Source of the DNA: Actinomycetota bacterium
GTDB taxonomy: Bacteria > Actinomycetota > Acidimicrobiia > Acidimicrobiales > Palsa-688
Assembly: GCA_021323695.1 (NCBI GenBank)
Contig: JAJPKN010000063.1
Coordinates: 29,344 to 93,343, forward strand
DNA: 64,000 bases
Reading direction: 5' to 3'
Under the pieces are notes generated by a model that was not told where the DNA came from, did not search any database, and was given only the letters and a program-made list of their open reading frames with translations. The position numbers were made by a program, and so were the translations under genes. Shown piece after piece: positions 19,570 to 28,364 of this stretch; within the stretch, counting starts at the first letter, position 1; the number at the start of each line of letters is the position of its first letter.

Positions 19570-20319
19570 ATGGCCTACGAGGCGGGAGCGGTGGTGGAGC
19601 GCGCAGCTGGCGCCGTCCTCGCTCGGGACCGGGCGCTGCCGCTGGCTGCCGCATTGGCCCCTCTTTTCCCCACGGGGGGGTTGCAGAGGGGGGCCACGGT
19701 GTCAGTCGGGGCCGGGCCGGGAGGCGCTCCCGGGGCTACTTCTTTGGCCCTCGCCCTTTTGAGCGCCCCCAGCGCCGGCGGCTCTTGGTGCGCCGTCGTA
19801 GGGGTGCCCGAGCTGGGGTTCGTGGCTGCCGACCAGTTGGGGGCTGACCTGGGGCACCTGGTCCTCGTCCCTACCGCCGGGCAGAAGTGGCCGGTGGTGG
19901 TGGGAGCGCTCTTGGAGGGGCTGGACCTGGTGGTCCTCCGGCTGGCGGCCGAGCCTCGCCCGGCTGCTGCCCGCCGGTTGGCGGCTCGCGCCCGTGAGCA
20001 GGGGGCCGTCCTGGTTGTGATGGGGGCGGCCTGGCCTGGCGTAGACGTACGCCTGCAGGTGGTGGCCACCCGCTGGCGGGGCCTCCAATGTGGCCACGGG
20101 TACCTGTGGGGCCGGGAGATGGAGGTGGTGGCCAGTGGGAGAGGGGCGGCCTCCCGGGAGCGCCGGGTGCAGCTGTCCTTGGGCGCCGGCGACTTGGGCA
20201 CCGGGGGCCTGGGCACCGGGGGCCTGGGCACCGGGGGCCTCCTCCCAATGGCCGCCCCTCCCCAGCCGCCCGTGCCCCGGCCGCTGGCGGCCGGCGGCCC
20301 GACTGGCCTCGCCAGCTGA
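19570..20319 (+). CDS. imuA': ImuA'-like inactive RecA-related protein of the mutasome
   Basis: A 249-residue protein of the actinobacterial ImuA' type, which precedes imuB and supports mutagenic translesion synthesis by ImuB and DnaE2. The fold resembles RecA (F-P-T-G-G-L-Q-R-G-A-T-V-S-V-G-A-G, then L-A-L-A-L-L), but the P-loop Lys/Thr pair is missing, so ATP binding is not expected. W-R-G-L-Q-C-G-H-G-Y-L-W-G and R-R-V-Q-L-S-L are family-like. The C terminus is L-G-T-G-G repeated three times by a 15-bp DNA repeat. Function rests on position before imuB, the LexA box and general family resemblance. The leaderless ATG is well supported. Confidence 0.82.
   Translation: MAYEAGAVVERAAGAVLARDRALPLAAALAPLFPTGGLQRGATVSVGAGPGGAPGATSLALALLSAPSAGGSWCAVVGVPELGFVAADQLGADLGHLVLVPTAGQKWPVVVGALLEGLDLVVLRLAAEPRPAAARRLAARAREQGAVLVVMGAAWPGVDVRLQVVATRWRGLQCGHGYLWGREMEVVASGRGAASRERRVQLSLGAGDLGTGGLGTGGLGTGGLLPMAAPPQPPVPRPLAAGGPTGLAS
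20196..20240 (+). repeat. Three exact 15-bp repeats in imuA' (L-G-T-G-G)
   Basis: GGGCACCGGGGGCCT is repeated three times without change, in frame, encoding Gly-Thr-Gly-Gly-Leu units in the non-conserved tail of ImuA'. The exact identity suggests a recent expansion. Confidence 0.92.
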
Positions 20320-20357
20320 GACGACGGCGGTCCCAGAGGCAAGGGCTGTTGAGGCCT

Positions 20358-22178
20358 GTGCAGCCGGTCCAGACGGGTGCGGGTACCGCCTCGGGTGAAG
20401 GCACGGCCCTGGCGGGCGAGGCGGGCCTGCCGGGGGTGGGGGCGGGCCCGCCCGGTAACGGCAGCGAGGCCCCGGCGCGCACCCTCGTCGCTATCTGCCC
20501 TGACTGGGCTGTGATCGTTGCTGGCCGCCCGCCTTCCGCCCCGGTGGCCGTCGTCTCGTCCAACCGGGTCACCTGCCTTTCACCGGCGGCCCGAGCCCAG
20601 GGGGCACGAGTTGGCCAGCGCCGGCGGGAGGCCCAGGCGCGCTGGCCCAACCTGGAGATCTTGGCTAGCGACCCCGGCGCCGAGGCTCGTTGTTGGGAGC
20701 CGGTGGTGGCCGCGGTAGAGGCTTTCGCCCCCGGGGTCGAGGTGCTCGAGCCGGGACAGGTTGCCCTGGCTTGCCTTGGGCCTTCTCGTTATTTCGGAGG
20801 AGACCGTGCCCTCGCTTTGAAAGTGGCGGCGGCTGTCGAAGGGGCGGTCGCTCGGGTGGGGCACCGGCCCGCTGCACCCGCTGACCGGCCCGGCGCCAGT
20901 AGCGGGCGAGGCCCAGACGGGCAGGCGGCCTCTGGCTGGCAGGGTTGTTGCCGGGTCGGGGTGGCTGACGGCCTGCCGGCGGCTGTGCTTGCGGCCCACC
21001 TGGCTGGGCCGGGCAGCCCCGTAGTGGTGCCGCCGGGCAGGAACCGTGACTTCTTGGCACCACTGCCGGTCAGCGTCCTTGCCCTCTCCGGCCTGCGCCA
21101 GCCGGGCCCGGCCCGGGGGGCAGCGGAGCCGGCAGCCCTGGTTGACCTTTTGGTGCGTCTCGGGGTCAGGTCCCTCGGGGAGCTTGCCGCCCTACCGGCC
21201 CCAGCCGTGCTGGGCCGGTTCGGGGCTGAGGGCCTGTGGGCACACCGGTTTGCCAACGGTTGGCCAACCAGGCCGCTCCAGCCTCGGCCCTTGCCAGCGG
21301 ACTGGGCCGTGTCAGAGCGGTTTGACCCCCCGGCCGAGCAAGCCCAAGCCGTTGCCTTCGTGGCCCGGGCCCTGGCTGAGCGGCTGCAGGCCCGCCTCGG
21401 CCGGGAGGGCCTGGTATGTACCCGCTTGGCCATCGAGGTGGAGACCGAGCGGGGGGAACGCTTGCGCCGGAGCTGGCGCCAGCAGGGGGCCATTGGGGCC
21501 GGCGCGGTCGCGGAGCGGGCCCGCTGGCAGCTGGAGGCCTGGGCCCAGGCACGCAGGGAGGCAGGTGGGGCCGAGGCCCCCTCCCGGGCTGGTACCGCCA
21601 AGTTGTCCCTCGTCCCCGAAGAGGTGTGCCCCGATGATGGCCTCCAGCTTGGGCTTTGGGGGCAGGAGGTTGGCGTGGCCGGCCGGGTGGCCCGCGCCCT
21701 CGCCCGGGTGCAAGGCCTGCTTGGCCCCGGGGCGGTGCTGAACGGGGTGCTCCAAGGTGGGCGCGATTACGCCGGGCAGGTGCGCCTTGCCCCCTGGGAG
21801 GGACCTGCCCCCGGGCACGTCCCGGCCCCGGCGGCCAGCTTGGCCCCACCCTGGCCCGGGCGCCTCCCAGGGCTGGCCCCCGCCCTGGTCCACCGCCCGC
21901 CTCTGGTGGCCCAGGTGACAGACCGTGCCGGCCAGGCCCTGAGCGTGAGCGGGCGCGGGCTTCTCAGCGCCCCACCTGCTTGGTTGGTGGTAGGGGACGG
22001 CAGAGGAGCGCGCCGGTCCGCGGTCGTGGCCTGGGGTGGGCCCTGGCCGGTTGAGGAGCGGTGGTGGGACGGGGGCGGGCGCCGTCGGGCACGCCTGCAG
22101 GTCTGCACGGCTGGGGGAGGTGCCTACCTGTTGGCGCGCGAACAGGGGCGCTGGTGGGTGGAGGCCACCTACGACTGA
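20358..22178 (+). CDS. imuB: ImuB, Y-family polymerase-like mutasome adaptor
   Basis: A 606-residue protein. After about 40 non-conserved residues, R-T-L-V-A-I-C-P-D-W opens a Y-family fold in which the catalytic acidic motif is missing, as in known ImuB. Family landmarks are L-A-C-L-G-P-S-R-Y-F-G-G-D, Q-L-G-L-W-G near the C-terminal third (like the Q-L-P-L-W-G clamp-binding motif described in Mycobacterium tuberculosis ImuB) and the end P-W-P-V-E-E-R-W-W-D ... G-R-W-W-V-E-A-T-Y-D. It links DnaE2 to the sliding clamp during damage-induced mutagenesis. The start is unclear: GTG 20358 was taken, TTG 20349 is possible. It lies 38 nt after imuA' in the same SOS operon. Confidence 0.9.
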   Translation: MQPVQTGAGTASGEGTALAGEAGLPGVGAGPPGNGSEAPARTLVAICPDWAVIVAGRPPSAPVAVVSSNRVTCLSPAARAQGARVGQRRREAQARWPNLEILASDPGAEARCWEPVVAAVEAFAPGVEVLEPGQVALACLGPSRYFGGDRALALKVAAAVEGAVARVGHRPAAPADRPGASSGRGPDGQAASGWQGCCRVGVADGLPAAVLAAHLAGPGSPVVVPPGRNRDFLAPLPVSVLALSGLRQPGPARGAAEPAALVDLLVRLGVRSLGELAALPAPAVLGRFGAEGLWAHRFANGWPTRPLQPRPLPADWAVSERFDPPAEQAQAVAFVARALAERLQARLGREGLVCTRLAIEVETERGERLRRSWRQQGAIGAGAVAERARWQLEAWAQARREAGGAEAPSRAGTAKLSLVPEEVCPDDGLQLGLWGQEVGVAGRVARALARVQGLLGPGAVLNGVLQGGRDYAGQVRLAPWEGPAPGHVPAPAASLAPPWPGRLPGLAPALVHRPPLVAQVTDRAGQALSVSGRGLLSAPPAWLVVGDGRGARRSAVVAWGGPWPVEERWWDGGGRRRARLQVCTAGGGAYLLAREQGRWWVEATYD

Positions 22179-22208
22179 GCCCGGCCAGCGGTTGCTAGCG
22201 TTGCCAGG

Positions 22209-23051
22209 GTGAAACTGGCCACTATCCGTACCGCTGGGGGCACGACGGCTGCGGTCAGGGTGGACGAAGAGGCCGGCCAAGCAGTAGAGGTGGGCGCCCC
22301 CGACGTAGGCGCCCTTCTCCGCCAGCCGGGCTGGGCCGAGGTGGCAGCCGCCGCTCGCGGCCCGAGCCACCACCTGGCCACCGTGAGCTATGCCCCCGTA
22401 GTCCCCAACCCCGGCAAGGTGGTCTGCGTGGGGCTCAATTACCGTTCTCATTTGCGCGAGCAGGGGATGGCCCCGCCTGCCTACCCGACCTTGTTCGCCA
22501 AGTACTCGTCGACTTTGACGGGTGCCAACGACACAATTGTGCTCCCCGAAGCCTCCCGGGCGGTGGACTGGGAAGTCGAGCTGGCCATAATAGTGGGCAC
22601 CGCCGTCAGGCGGGCCGACGCCGACGCGGCCTGGTCGGCTATAGCCGGTTATTCGGTGATGAACGACATCAGCATGAGGGACTGGCAGTACCGCACGAGC
22701 CAGTTCCTCCAGGGCAAGATCTTCGACCGCTCGAGCCCCTTTGGGCCGTGGTTGGTGACCAGGGACGACCCGGCCGTGGACGAGGCGGGGATGGAGCTGT
22801 CCTGCGAGGTCGACGGCGAGGTCGTGCAAGAGGGCCGCACCGACGACATGGTGTTCGGCCCGGCCGAGCTCGTGTCGTACATATCGGGCGCGGTCACCCT
22901 TTTGCCCGGCGACGTGATCTCGAGCGGGACCCCGGGGGGCTGCGGGCACTGGCGCAAGCCGCCCAGGTACCTGGAGGACGGCAACGTCGTAGTCTCGCGG
23001 GTGGCAGGCCTGGGCGAGTGCCGCAACGCCTGTCGCCGGGAAGGAGGCTGA
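22209..23051 (+). CDS. Fumarylacetoacetate hydrolase-family protein
   Basis: A 280-residue FAH-fold enzyme. Residues 1-60 are the small N-terminal domain; the catalytic part begins with K-V-V-C-V-G-L-N-Y and has the metal-binding D-W-E-V-E-L-A-I-I-V-G, D-I-S-M-R-D-W-Q and G-D-V-I-S-S-G-T-P-G-G. Members hydrolyse or decarboxylate beta-diketo acids in aromatic breakdown (fumarylpyruvate, 2-hydroxyhepta-2,4-diene-dioate types) or act as oxaloacetate decarboxylases; the substrate is not evident. The GTG start lies 7 nt after TAGCGT (22196-22201), so a leaderless transcript is likely. The aldo/keto reductase gene follows after 5 nt. Confidence 0.9.
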   Translation: MKLATIRTAGGTTAAVRVDEEAGQAVEVGAPDVGALLRQPGWAEVAAAARGPSHHLATVSYAPVVPNPGKVVCVGLNYRSHLREQGMAPPAYPTLFAKYSSTLTGANDTIVLPEASRAVDWEVELAIIVGTAVRRADADAAWSAIAGYSVMNDISMRDWQYRTSQFLQGKIFDRSSPFGPWLVTRDDPAVDEAGMELSCEVDGEVVQEGRTDDMVFGPAELVSYISGAVTLLPGDVISSGTPGGCGHWRKPPRYLEDGNVVVSRVAGLGECRNACRREGG

Positions 23052-23056
23052 CCACC

Positions 23057-24043
23057 ATGGAACAACGCCAGCTGGGCAAGACCGGCCGCCGGGTGAGCGT
23101 CATCGGGCTGGGCTGCTGGCAGCTCGGTGCGGACTGGGGAGACGTGAGCGAGGCTCAGGCCATGGCCACCCTCCACGCGGCGGCCGACGCCGGGGTCACG
23201 TTCTTCGACACGGCTGACGTCTACGGTGACGGCCGCAGCGAACGCTTCGTAGGGAGGTTCCTGGCTGAGCGGCCGGAGGCAGGCGTCACCGTGGCCACCA
23301 AGTGCGGCCGCCGAGTGGCCCAGGACCCGGCCAACTACACGCCCGGTGCGCTGCGGGCGTGGGCGCAAAGGAGCCGGGAGAACCTCGGCCTCAGCACCAT
23401 CCCCCTCACCCAGCTGCACTGCCCCCCTGACCCGGTCTACGAAGACGACCGGGTCTTCGACGCCCTGGACGAGATGGTGAGCGAAGGGCTGATCGGGGCC
23501 TACGGCGTCTCGGTCGAGACGGTTGCCCAGGGCTTGCGAGCCATCCGGCGGCCCGGGGTGGCAACGGTGCAAGTCATATTCAATGCCTTCCGCCTGAAGC
23601 CCCTGGACGCGCTGTTGCCGGCCTGCGCGGCTAGCGGGGTGGGCGTCATAGCACGCGTCCCGCTGGCGTCGGGCCTGCTGTCGGGGCGCTATGACGAGAC
23701 GACCACCTTTGCCCCCAACGACCACCGCAACTACAACCGCCACGGCGAGGCCTTCGACGTGGGCGAGACCTTCTCAGGCGTCCCTTACGGCCTGGGCGTG
23801 GCGGTGGCCCGGCGGTTGGCCAAGACCGCAGTGCCCGAGGGTTGGTCGCTGCCCGAGGTCGCCCTGCGCTGGTGCGTAGACGCACCGGGGGTGACAACGG
23901 TCATCCCGGGGGCCAGGCGGCCCGAGCAGGCCGTTGCCAACGCGGCCGTGGGCAGCCGCCCGCCCCTGCCCCCGGAGGTGGCCGAAGCCATCCGGGCCGC
24001 CTACGACCAGGAGGTACGCCCCTTGGTCCACGACAAGTGGTAG
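23057..24043 (+). CDS. Aldo/keto reductase
   Basis: A 328-residue TIM-barrel oxidoreductase. The start Q-R-Q-L-G-K-T-G-R-R-V-S-V-I-G-L-G-C-W is family standard, and the tetrad includes D-T-A-D-V-Y (Asp and Tyr) and V-A-T-K-C-G (Lys). The usual catalytic His region reads Q-L-H-C-P-P. The C-terminal I-P-G-A-R-R-P-E-Q-A-V-A-N motif binds NADP(H). Its substrate is an aldehyde or ketone not defined by sequence. ATG 23057 has AAGGAGG at good distance, and it is coupled with the FAH gene. The 3' end overlaps the convergent PAP2 gene by 43 nt. Confidence 0.92.
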   Translation: MEQRQLGKTGRRVSVIGLGCWQLGADWGDVSEAQAMATLHAAADAGVTFFDTADVYGDGRSERFVGRFLAERPEAGVTVATKCGRRVAQDPANYTPGALRAWAQRSRENLGLSTIPLTQLHCPPDPVYEDDRVFDALDEMVSEGLIGAYGVSVETVAQGLRAIRRPGVATVQVIFNAFRLKPLDALLPACAASGVGVIARVPLASGLLSGRYDETTTFAPNDHRNYNRHGEAFDVGETFSGVPYGLGVAVARRLAKTAVPEGWSLPEVALRWCVDAPGVTTVIPGARRPEQAVANAAVGSRPPLPPEVAEAIRAAYDQEVRPLVHDKW

Positions 24044-24798
24044 GCACGCCCGAAAGCTTCCACGGCTGCCACGGACACCACGGTGGTGCCCAGGCCCGCA
24101 GCCACGTCCAGCAGGAAATGGTTCCCGGTAGCCAGCACGTCCCACGCGGTCACCAACGGGTAGAGGGCGGCCAGCCAGGCCACGGCCCGGCGGGCCGGCC
24201 CCTGGCCCCATAGGCGCCACACCACGAGGGCCGACCACACCGCCCAGGCCATGTGCAACGAAGGCATGGCCGCCAACTGGTCGGCGTGGGAGACCAGCTC
24301 GTTGTGCCACCCACCGATGCCGGGGTACTTGCCCACCACGTCGACGAAACCGGCGAGCATGCGGGGCGGCGCCAGGGGGTAGGCCCAAAACACGGCAAAA
24401 CCGACGAGGTTGGCTACCACTAGGTAGTTGCGCAGCGGCCGGTAGAGATCAGGGCGCGACCACCATGCCCAGGCGACGAGGCCCAGGGTCACGACGAAGA
24501 TGGCGTTGTCGTAGAAGTTCGAGGCGACCTCGGCCAGCAAGGGGTGGCCCACCAGCCAGTGGTCGAGCGGTTTTTCCACGGCCAGGCCGTGGCGTTGCTC
24601 GAAGGAAAGCAAGGCCACGGCGTGGCGGAGGGCGAGGCCCTTGCGCAGGGGCGCCAGGTTCTGCAACCAGTCGTAGATCCACACCAAGAAAGCGACCACG
24701 GCCAGTTCGGCCAGCAACGGGCTACGCGAGCGCAGCCCCGTGCCCGGCGTCGGGGCCGGGAGCGACGGCGCGGCGCGTTCGCTCACTTCCGCAGCCAT
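24001..24798 (-). CDS. PAP2-family membrane phosphatase (inositol phosphotransferase-like)
   Basis: A 265-residue protein with about six membrane helices. A-M-P-S-L-H-M-A-W-A and A-T-G-N-H-F-L-L-D-V-A-A-G are the two His motifs of the PAP2_3 branch, which includes Aur1/Ipt1-like phosphotransferases. The substrate should be a lipid phosphate or phosphoinositol compound at the membrane. ATG 24798 follows TAGGCT by 8 nt, again leaderless. The gene is divergent from dtd and convergent with the aldo/keto reductase. Confidence 0.88.
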   Translation of the reverse strand: MAAEVSERAAPSLPAPTPGTGLRSRSPLLAELAVVAFLVWIYDWLQNLAPLRKGLALRHAVALLSFEQRHGLAVEKPLDHWLVGHPLLAEVASNFYDNAIFVVTLGLVAWAWWSRPDLYRPLRNYLVVANLVGFAVFWAYPLAPPRMLAGFVDVVGKYPGIGGWHNELVSHADQLAAMPSLHMAWAVWSALVVWRLWGQGPARRAVAWLAALYPLVTAWDVLATGNHFLLDVAAGLGTTVVSVAAVEAFGRAYHLSWTKGRTSWS

Positions 24799-24943
24799 TG
24801 GGCCGGAGCCTAGCGGCCCGCGCCTGGCGGGTGGGTGCCGCGCCCGGTTGGCTCGGGCCGGTGCTCTTGGCCTTTGCTGCGGGCCAGGCGGGCCGTGGGC
24901 TCGGGGGGCAGCCAGGTAGGCGCCGCCGGCCGGTGCCGGCCGG

Positions 24944-24949
24944 TATGCT
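24944..24949 (+). promoter_or_regulatory. -10 element TATGCT of dtd (leaderless promoter)
   Basis: TATGCT followed by 6 nt and the GTG start at 24956. The spacing is the same as for cofC, imuA', the MBL hydrolase, Rrf2, dnaE2 and the macrodomain gene. Confidence 0.55.
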
Positions 24950-24955
24950 CCCCGC

Positions 24956-25393
24956 GTGCGTGCCCTCCTGCAACGGGTCTCCCAGGCATCGGTGAGCGTG
25001 GACGGCCAGGTCGTGGGCAGCATTGGCCCGGGGCTGTGCGCCCTGGTAGGGGTCTCACGCCACGACGGCCAACAGGCCGCCCACCGCCTGGCGAAGAAGA
25101 TCTGGCAGCTTCGGATCTTCGCCGACGAAGCCGGCAACATGAACCGCTCGGCGGCCGAGCTCGGGCTCCCGGTGCTGGTGGTGAGCCAGTTCACCCTGTA
25201 CGCCGACACCAGCCGGGGCCGGCGGCCGTCGTTCGTCGACGCGGCCCCACCGTCGGTGGCCAGTTCCCTGGTAGGACAGCTTGTGGACCAGTTGAGGGCT
25301 GCGGGGGCAGTGGTGCACACAGGCCAGTTCGGCGCCAAGATGCAGGTCAGCCTGGTAAATGACGGCCCGGTCACGGTGATGGTGGAAACTTGA
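24956..25393 (+). CDS. dtd: D-aminoacyl-tRNA deacylase
   Basis: A complete 145-residue Dtd. The start M-R-A-L-L-Q-R-V-S-Q-A-S-V, the catalytic S-Q-F-T-L-Y-A-D (Thr in S-Q-x-T) and the cross-subunit G-x-P motif reading N-D-G-P-V-T all match. It removes D-amino acids (and Gly from tRNA-Ala) to keep translation accurate. Single-gene unit on a leaderless promoter. Confidence 0.96.
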   Translation: MRALLQRVSQASVSVDGQVVGSIGPGLCALVGVSRHDGQQAAHRLAKKIWQLRIFADEAGNMNRSAAELGLPVLVVSQFTLYADTSRGRRPSFVDAAPPSVASSLVGQLVDQLRAAGAVVHTGQFGAKMQVSLVNDGPVTVMVET

Positions 25394-25634
25394 CAACGGC
25401 TGCCACGCAGCGGGCTGCTGCTCGTACGTCCAGTGAGCACCGGTTTTCTCCCCGTGCTCAGGGCACAGGCACCCTGGCCTGGGCCGCGGTCGTTAACTTG
25501 ACGGGCTGGGCCGGCAATATGTATCTTCCTGTTTTCAGAGGAACAGGTCCGGCAACTCAGGTATTGCCGTAAATCGCACTTTGCACCGGCGTTGTGCCGA
25601 GTGCGCAGGTGCCGCTCTACAGGGGGTTTTAGCT
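25394..25634. other. Spacer upstream of the two-helix membrane protein gene
   Basis: This 241-bp stretch holds an A/T-richer patch near 25510-25570 and TTGACG at 25498 with TATGTA about 14 nt further, a weak promoter candidate because the spacing is short. No gene is supported. Confidence 0.3.
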
Positions 25635-26141
25635 GTGCACGAGCACCGCTGGTGGTCCCGGCGTGCCCGAGACTGGGCTGGAGGGCCCCAAATGGAGCTG
25701 GCCTCAGTGCTGGGCAGCCCGCCCTTGGCCCCAGGCCACGGTGAGGCTACCGGCCAGCGCGAGGCCACCGGAGGTGCGGTCCGGGGAAGGGCCAGCCAGC
25801 CGGGAGCGGGCAACCCGTTGGGGGCGGGTAGCAGCAAGTCCGCTGCAAGGCGCCATACCCTGGCTCGCCAGCGCCAGGTCGTCTCTGGGCTGGTGGGCGC
25901 CTTAGCCGTCTGCCTGGCCGCGGCCCTGGCCACCGGGGCCGCGGCCGCCTGGTGGGCCGTCGTGGCCCTGCTCCCCTTGGCCAGCGCCTATGTGGCGGTG
26001 GTGGCCCGTTCCCGCCGCATCGCCGCCGAGCGGGAGATCGCCTACGCGTTCTTCGGCCAGCACGAGGCCCCGGTCAGGGCCCTGGGCGGCATCGAAGACC
26101 TCTTCCCGGCCGAGCGCGAGCGGGCTGTGGCCGGCCGTTAG
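25635..26141 (+). CDS. Hypothetical membrane protein with a helical hairpin
   Basis: A 168-residue protein I do not recognise. The first 75 residues are polar and low in conservation. Two adjacent hydrophobic segments, about V-V-S-G-L-V-G-A-L-A-V-C-L-A-A-A-L-A and A-W-W-A-V-V-A-L-L-P-L-A-S-A-Y-V-A-V, form a membrane hairpin. An Arg/Glu-rich cytoplasmic end follows with A-F-F-G-Q-H-E-A-P-V-R-A-L. GTG 25635 has AGGGGG about 9 nt upstream; a TTG at 25581 would add 18 residues. Its stop overlaps the convergent SCP2 gene by 4 nt. Confidence 0.65.
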   Translation: MHEHRWWSRRARDWAGGPQMELASVLGSPPLAPGHGEATGQREATGGAVRGRASQPGAGNPLGAGSSKSAARRHTLARQRQVVSGLVGALAVCLAAALATGAAAAWWAVVALLPLASAYVAVVARSRRIAAEREIAYAFFGQHEAPVRALGGIEDLFPAERERAVAGR

Positions 26142-26554
26142 CCGGCTTGCTGCCCGCCTGGGCTGCCGTCGCCGGCCTTGGGGCCCGGCTGCGAGCCACT
26201 GCGTGGGCTGGCCAGCTCGGCCAGGCGCTGGCTGAACTCGGCGGTGGCCGTCCAGGCCAGCAGGCGCAGCAGTAACCCGTTGTCCCCGTCGGTCTTCAGC
26301 CTCCCTTGCATGAACGCGACGCTGGGGCTGAGGCGCCCTTGGCCCACCAAGCAGGCGTCTTCAGGGCTGATCCGGAGCACCAGGTCGGGCTCGCCTTCGC
26401 ACCCCTCGGCCAGCTCGCCGGGAGCGCCGTCCTGCCAGCGGAAGCTGTACTGCGCAGTGCCCCCGGCCTCTGTCCCCGTCCGGCGCGGCCTGCCCGTCTC
26501 CCCGATCACCACCGACACCAGGCCCCCCTTGGCCCCCCCAGGAGCCCCGGTCAC
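26138..26554 (-). CDS. SCP2 sterol-binding-like domain protein
   Basis: A 138-residue single-domain protein. Y-S-F-R-W-Q-D-G, D-L-V-L-R-I-S-P-E-D-A and the ending G-R-L-K-T-D-G-D-N-G-L-L-L-R-L match the SCP2 lipid-binding fold (G-x-L-x-x-x-G-x-x-x-L). Such proteins bind hydrophobic ligands or serve as small domains of actinobacterial enzymes. The GTG start overlaps the mca stop (GTGA), so it is translated with mca and may work in the same detoxification step. The Pro/Gly-rich ends are not conserved. Confidence 0.8.
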   Translation of the reverse strand: MTGAPGGAKGGLVSVVIGETGRPRRTGTEAGGTAQYSFRWQDGAPGELAEGCEGEPDLVLRISPEDACLVGQGRLSPSVAFMQGRLKTDGDNGLLLRLLAWTATAEFSQRLAELASPRSGSQPGPKAGDGSPGGQQAG

Positions 26555-27426
26555 GTCGTCACCCGCTCCCTGAGGCCGGAGAACAAGTCGTCTTCGGGTG
26601 GGCGCGACGCGGTCAGGTTGACCGCCAGGTGGTACTCGTCGACGCTGTCGAGCGGCTCGGCCACCTCAGGGGGGAGGCCGAACCAAAAGGGCGATGCCGG
26701 GTCCACCTGGGTGGCGTGGGCCCGCAGGGCCTCGTCGCGCACGTGGCCCCAGCCGCTCACGTCCACTTGGGTGGTCACCTCCTCCTGAGGTGCTTGTAGC
26801 ACCTGGGCGAAGTGCTCAGGGCTCCAGGGGAACTCGAGGCCCAGCTCGGAGAACTTCTCCCTCATGGCCGCCATGCGCTTTTTGGGCCACAAGGTGTAGT
26901 AGAGCTTCAGCGGTTGCCAGGGCTCGCCCGCCGCCGGGAAGGCCTCCGGGTCACCGGCGGCCTTGAACGCGGCCAGCCCCACCTCATGGGCACGCAGGTG
27001 GTCAGGGTGGGGGTAAGAGGACTGGAGGGCGGGGTAGACGACCATCACCTGGGGCCGGGTGGAGCGCACGATGGCCACCAGCCGGCCGGTCGCCTCGGCC
27101 AAGGGGGCCTGGGCGAAGCACTGAGGGTGCTGGTTGGCCGGTGCCCCGGGCATGCCCGAATCTCGGTAGCCGAGCATGAAGACCTCGTCGTAGCCGATCA
27201 CCCGGGCCGCCTGGGCGAGCTCCTCAGCCCGCACCTGGGCCAGGCGTCCCCGGATCTCGGGCAGGTCCATGGCCGGGTTCAAGATGTCCCCCTCCTCGCC
27301 GCCGGTGCAGCACACCAGCACGCAACGGGCCCCTTGGGCGTGGTACTTGGCCACGGTGCGAGCACCCTTGGACGCCTCATCGTCGGGGTGAGCGTGGACG
27401 CAGAGCAGGACGGGGCCGCTAGCCAT
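26551..27426 (-). CDS. mca: Mycothiol S-conjugate amidase
   Basis: A 291-residue PIG-L/LmbE-fold zinc amidase. A-H-P-D-D-E-A-S-K at 12-20 and H-P-D-H-L-R-A-H hold the zinc ligands. V-C-C-T-G-G-E-E-G-D-I-L-N-P-A and M-L-G-Y-R-D-S-G-M-P are typical of Mca, and the length matches Mca better than MshB. Mca splits mycothiol-toxin adducts into a mercapturic acid and GlcN-Ins, so the organism should make mycothiol. ATG 27426 follows TACGTT by 7 nt. It forms an operon with the SCP2-like gene. Confidence 0.92.
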   Translation of the reverse strand: MASGPVLLCVHAHPDDEASKGARTVAKYHAQGARCVLVCCTGGEEGDILNPAMDLPEIRGRLAQVRAEELAQAARVIGYDEVFMLGYRDSGMPGAPANQHPQCFAQAPLAEATGRLVAIVRSTRPQVMVVYPALQSSYPHPDHLRAHEVGLAAFKAAGDPEAFPAAGEPWQPLKLYYTLWPKKRMAAMREKFSELGLEFPWSPEHFAQVLQAPQEEVTTQVDVSGWGHVRDEALRAHATQVDPASPFWFGLPPEVAEPLDSVDEYHLAVNLTASRPPEDDLFSGLRERVTT

Positions 27427-27561
27427 GCCTAACAACGTACACAGCGGGCCCGCCCACCTGGCAGCTGGCCAGGCAGGGGCGGGGCCCCACCGCGAGGCTG
27501 CCCGCAGCCGCCCGCCCACCTGGCAGCTCGTGCCCCTGGTGGGCACCAACCGGGCGGTGGT

Positions 27562-27567
27562 TACGAT
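27562..27567 (+). promoter_or_regulatory. -10 element TACGAT of the MBL hydrolase gene (leaderless promoter)
   Basis: TACGAT, 6 nt, then the GTG start at 27574. It lies in the 147-bp divergent spacer shared with mca. Confidence 0.55.
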
Positions 27568-27573
27568 GGGCCC

Positions 27574-28284
27574 GTGGCCGAGGGCTTGTACTTCCACCAA
27601 CTGTTGGCCGGGCAGGACTTCGCGGTTGGCAACCAGTTCGCCGCCACCATGCGCAACCACGTCTACGTGGTCGGCGACGCCCTCAGCCGGGAGGTGGTGC
27701 TGGTGGACCCGGCTTACGACATTGCCGGCCTGTTGGGTTGGCTCGACGGCCAGGGGCTGCGCCTGAGCGCGGTGGTGGCCACCCACTACCACGCCGACCA
27801 CGTGGGCGGTGAGGTCTTCGGCGAGCACGTCCAAGGCCTGGTGGACCTGCTTGGCCTGGTGGACGTCCCGGTCCATGTGCAAAAAGAAGAGGTGCCCTGG
27901 GTGGCCGACATGTGCGGGGCGCCCGCCTCGGCCCTGGTCCCCCACAAGGACGCCGACGTGGTCAAGGTGGGCTCGGTCGAGCTCCAGCTGCTTCACACCC
28001 CGGGCCACACCCCCGGCAGCCAGTGCATCTGGGTGGGCGACAACCTGGTCACGGGGGACACCTTGTTCCTCGATGGCTGTGGGCGGACCGACCTGCCCGG
28101 GGCTGACGGCGAGGCCATGTACCTGAGCTTGCGCCGCCTGGCGGCTCTGCCGGCCAGGCTGGTCGTCTGGCCAGGCCACCACTACTCCTACGCCCGCTCA
28201 GCGCCCCTGGAGGAGCTCAAGCACACCAACCCGGTGCTCGGGCCCCTGGCCCAGAACGAGTGGCTCCGGCGGTTCGCGGGCTGA
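27574..28284 (+). CDS. MBL-fold hydrolase (glyoxalase II / persulfide dioxygenase-like)
   Basis: A 236-residue metallo-beta-lactamase-fold protein. H71-Y-H-A-D-H76 binds the metal, with H-T-P-G-H-T-P-G-S, G-D-T-L-F and P-G-H-H-Y as further ligand motifs. Relatives cleave thioesters of glutathione or oxidise persulfides. In a mycothiol organism and next to mca, a mycothiol ester or persulfide is the likely substrate (inference). The leaderless GTG at 27574 is well placed. Confidence 0.85.
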   Translation: MAEGLYFHQLLAGQDFAVGNQFAATMRNHVYVVGDALSREVVLVDPAYDIAGLLGWLDGQGLRLSAVVATHYHADHVGGEVFGEHVQGLVDLLGLVDVPVHVQKEEVPWVADMCGAPASALVPHKDADVVKVGSVELQLLHTPGHTPGSQCIWVGDNLVTGDTLFLDGCGRTDLPGADGEAMYLSLRRLAALPARLVVWPGHHYSYARSAPLEELKHTNPVLGPLAQNEWLRRFAG

Positions 28285-28364
28285 CGCCGGCTGGCCCTCG
28301 GCTGGCTGGGCCGCCTACCAGGCGCCGCTGGCTGGGCCAGACGAGACGGCCAAGGCCCTGGCGC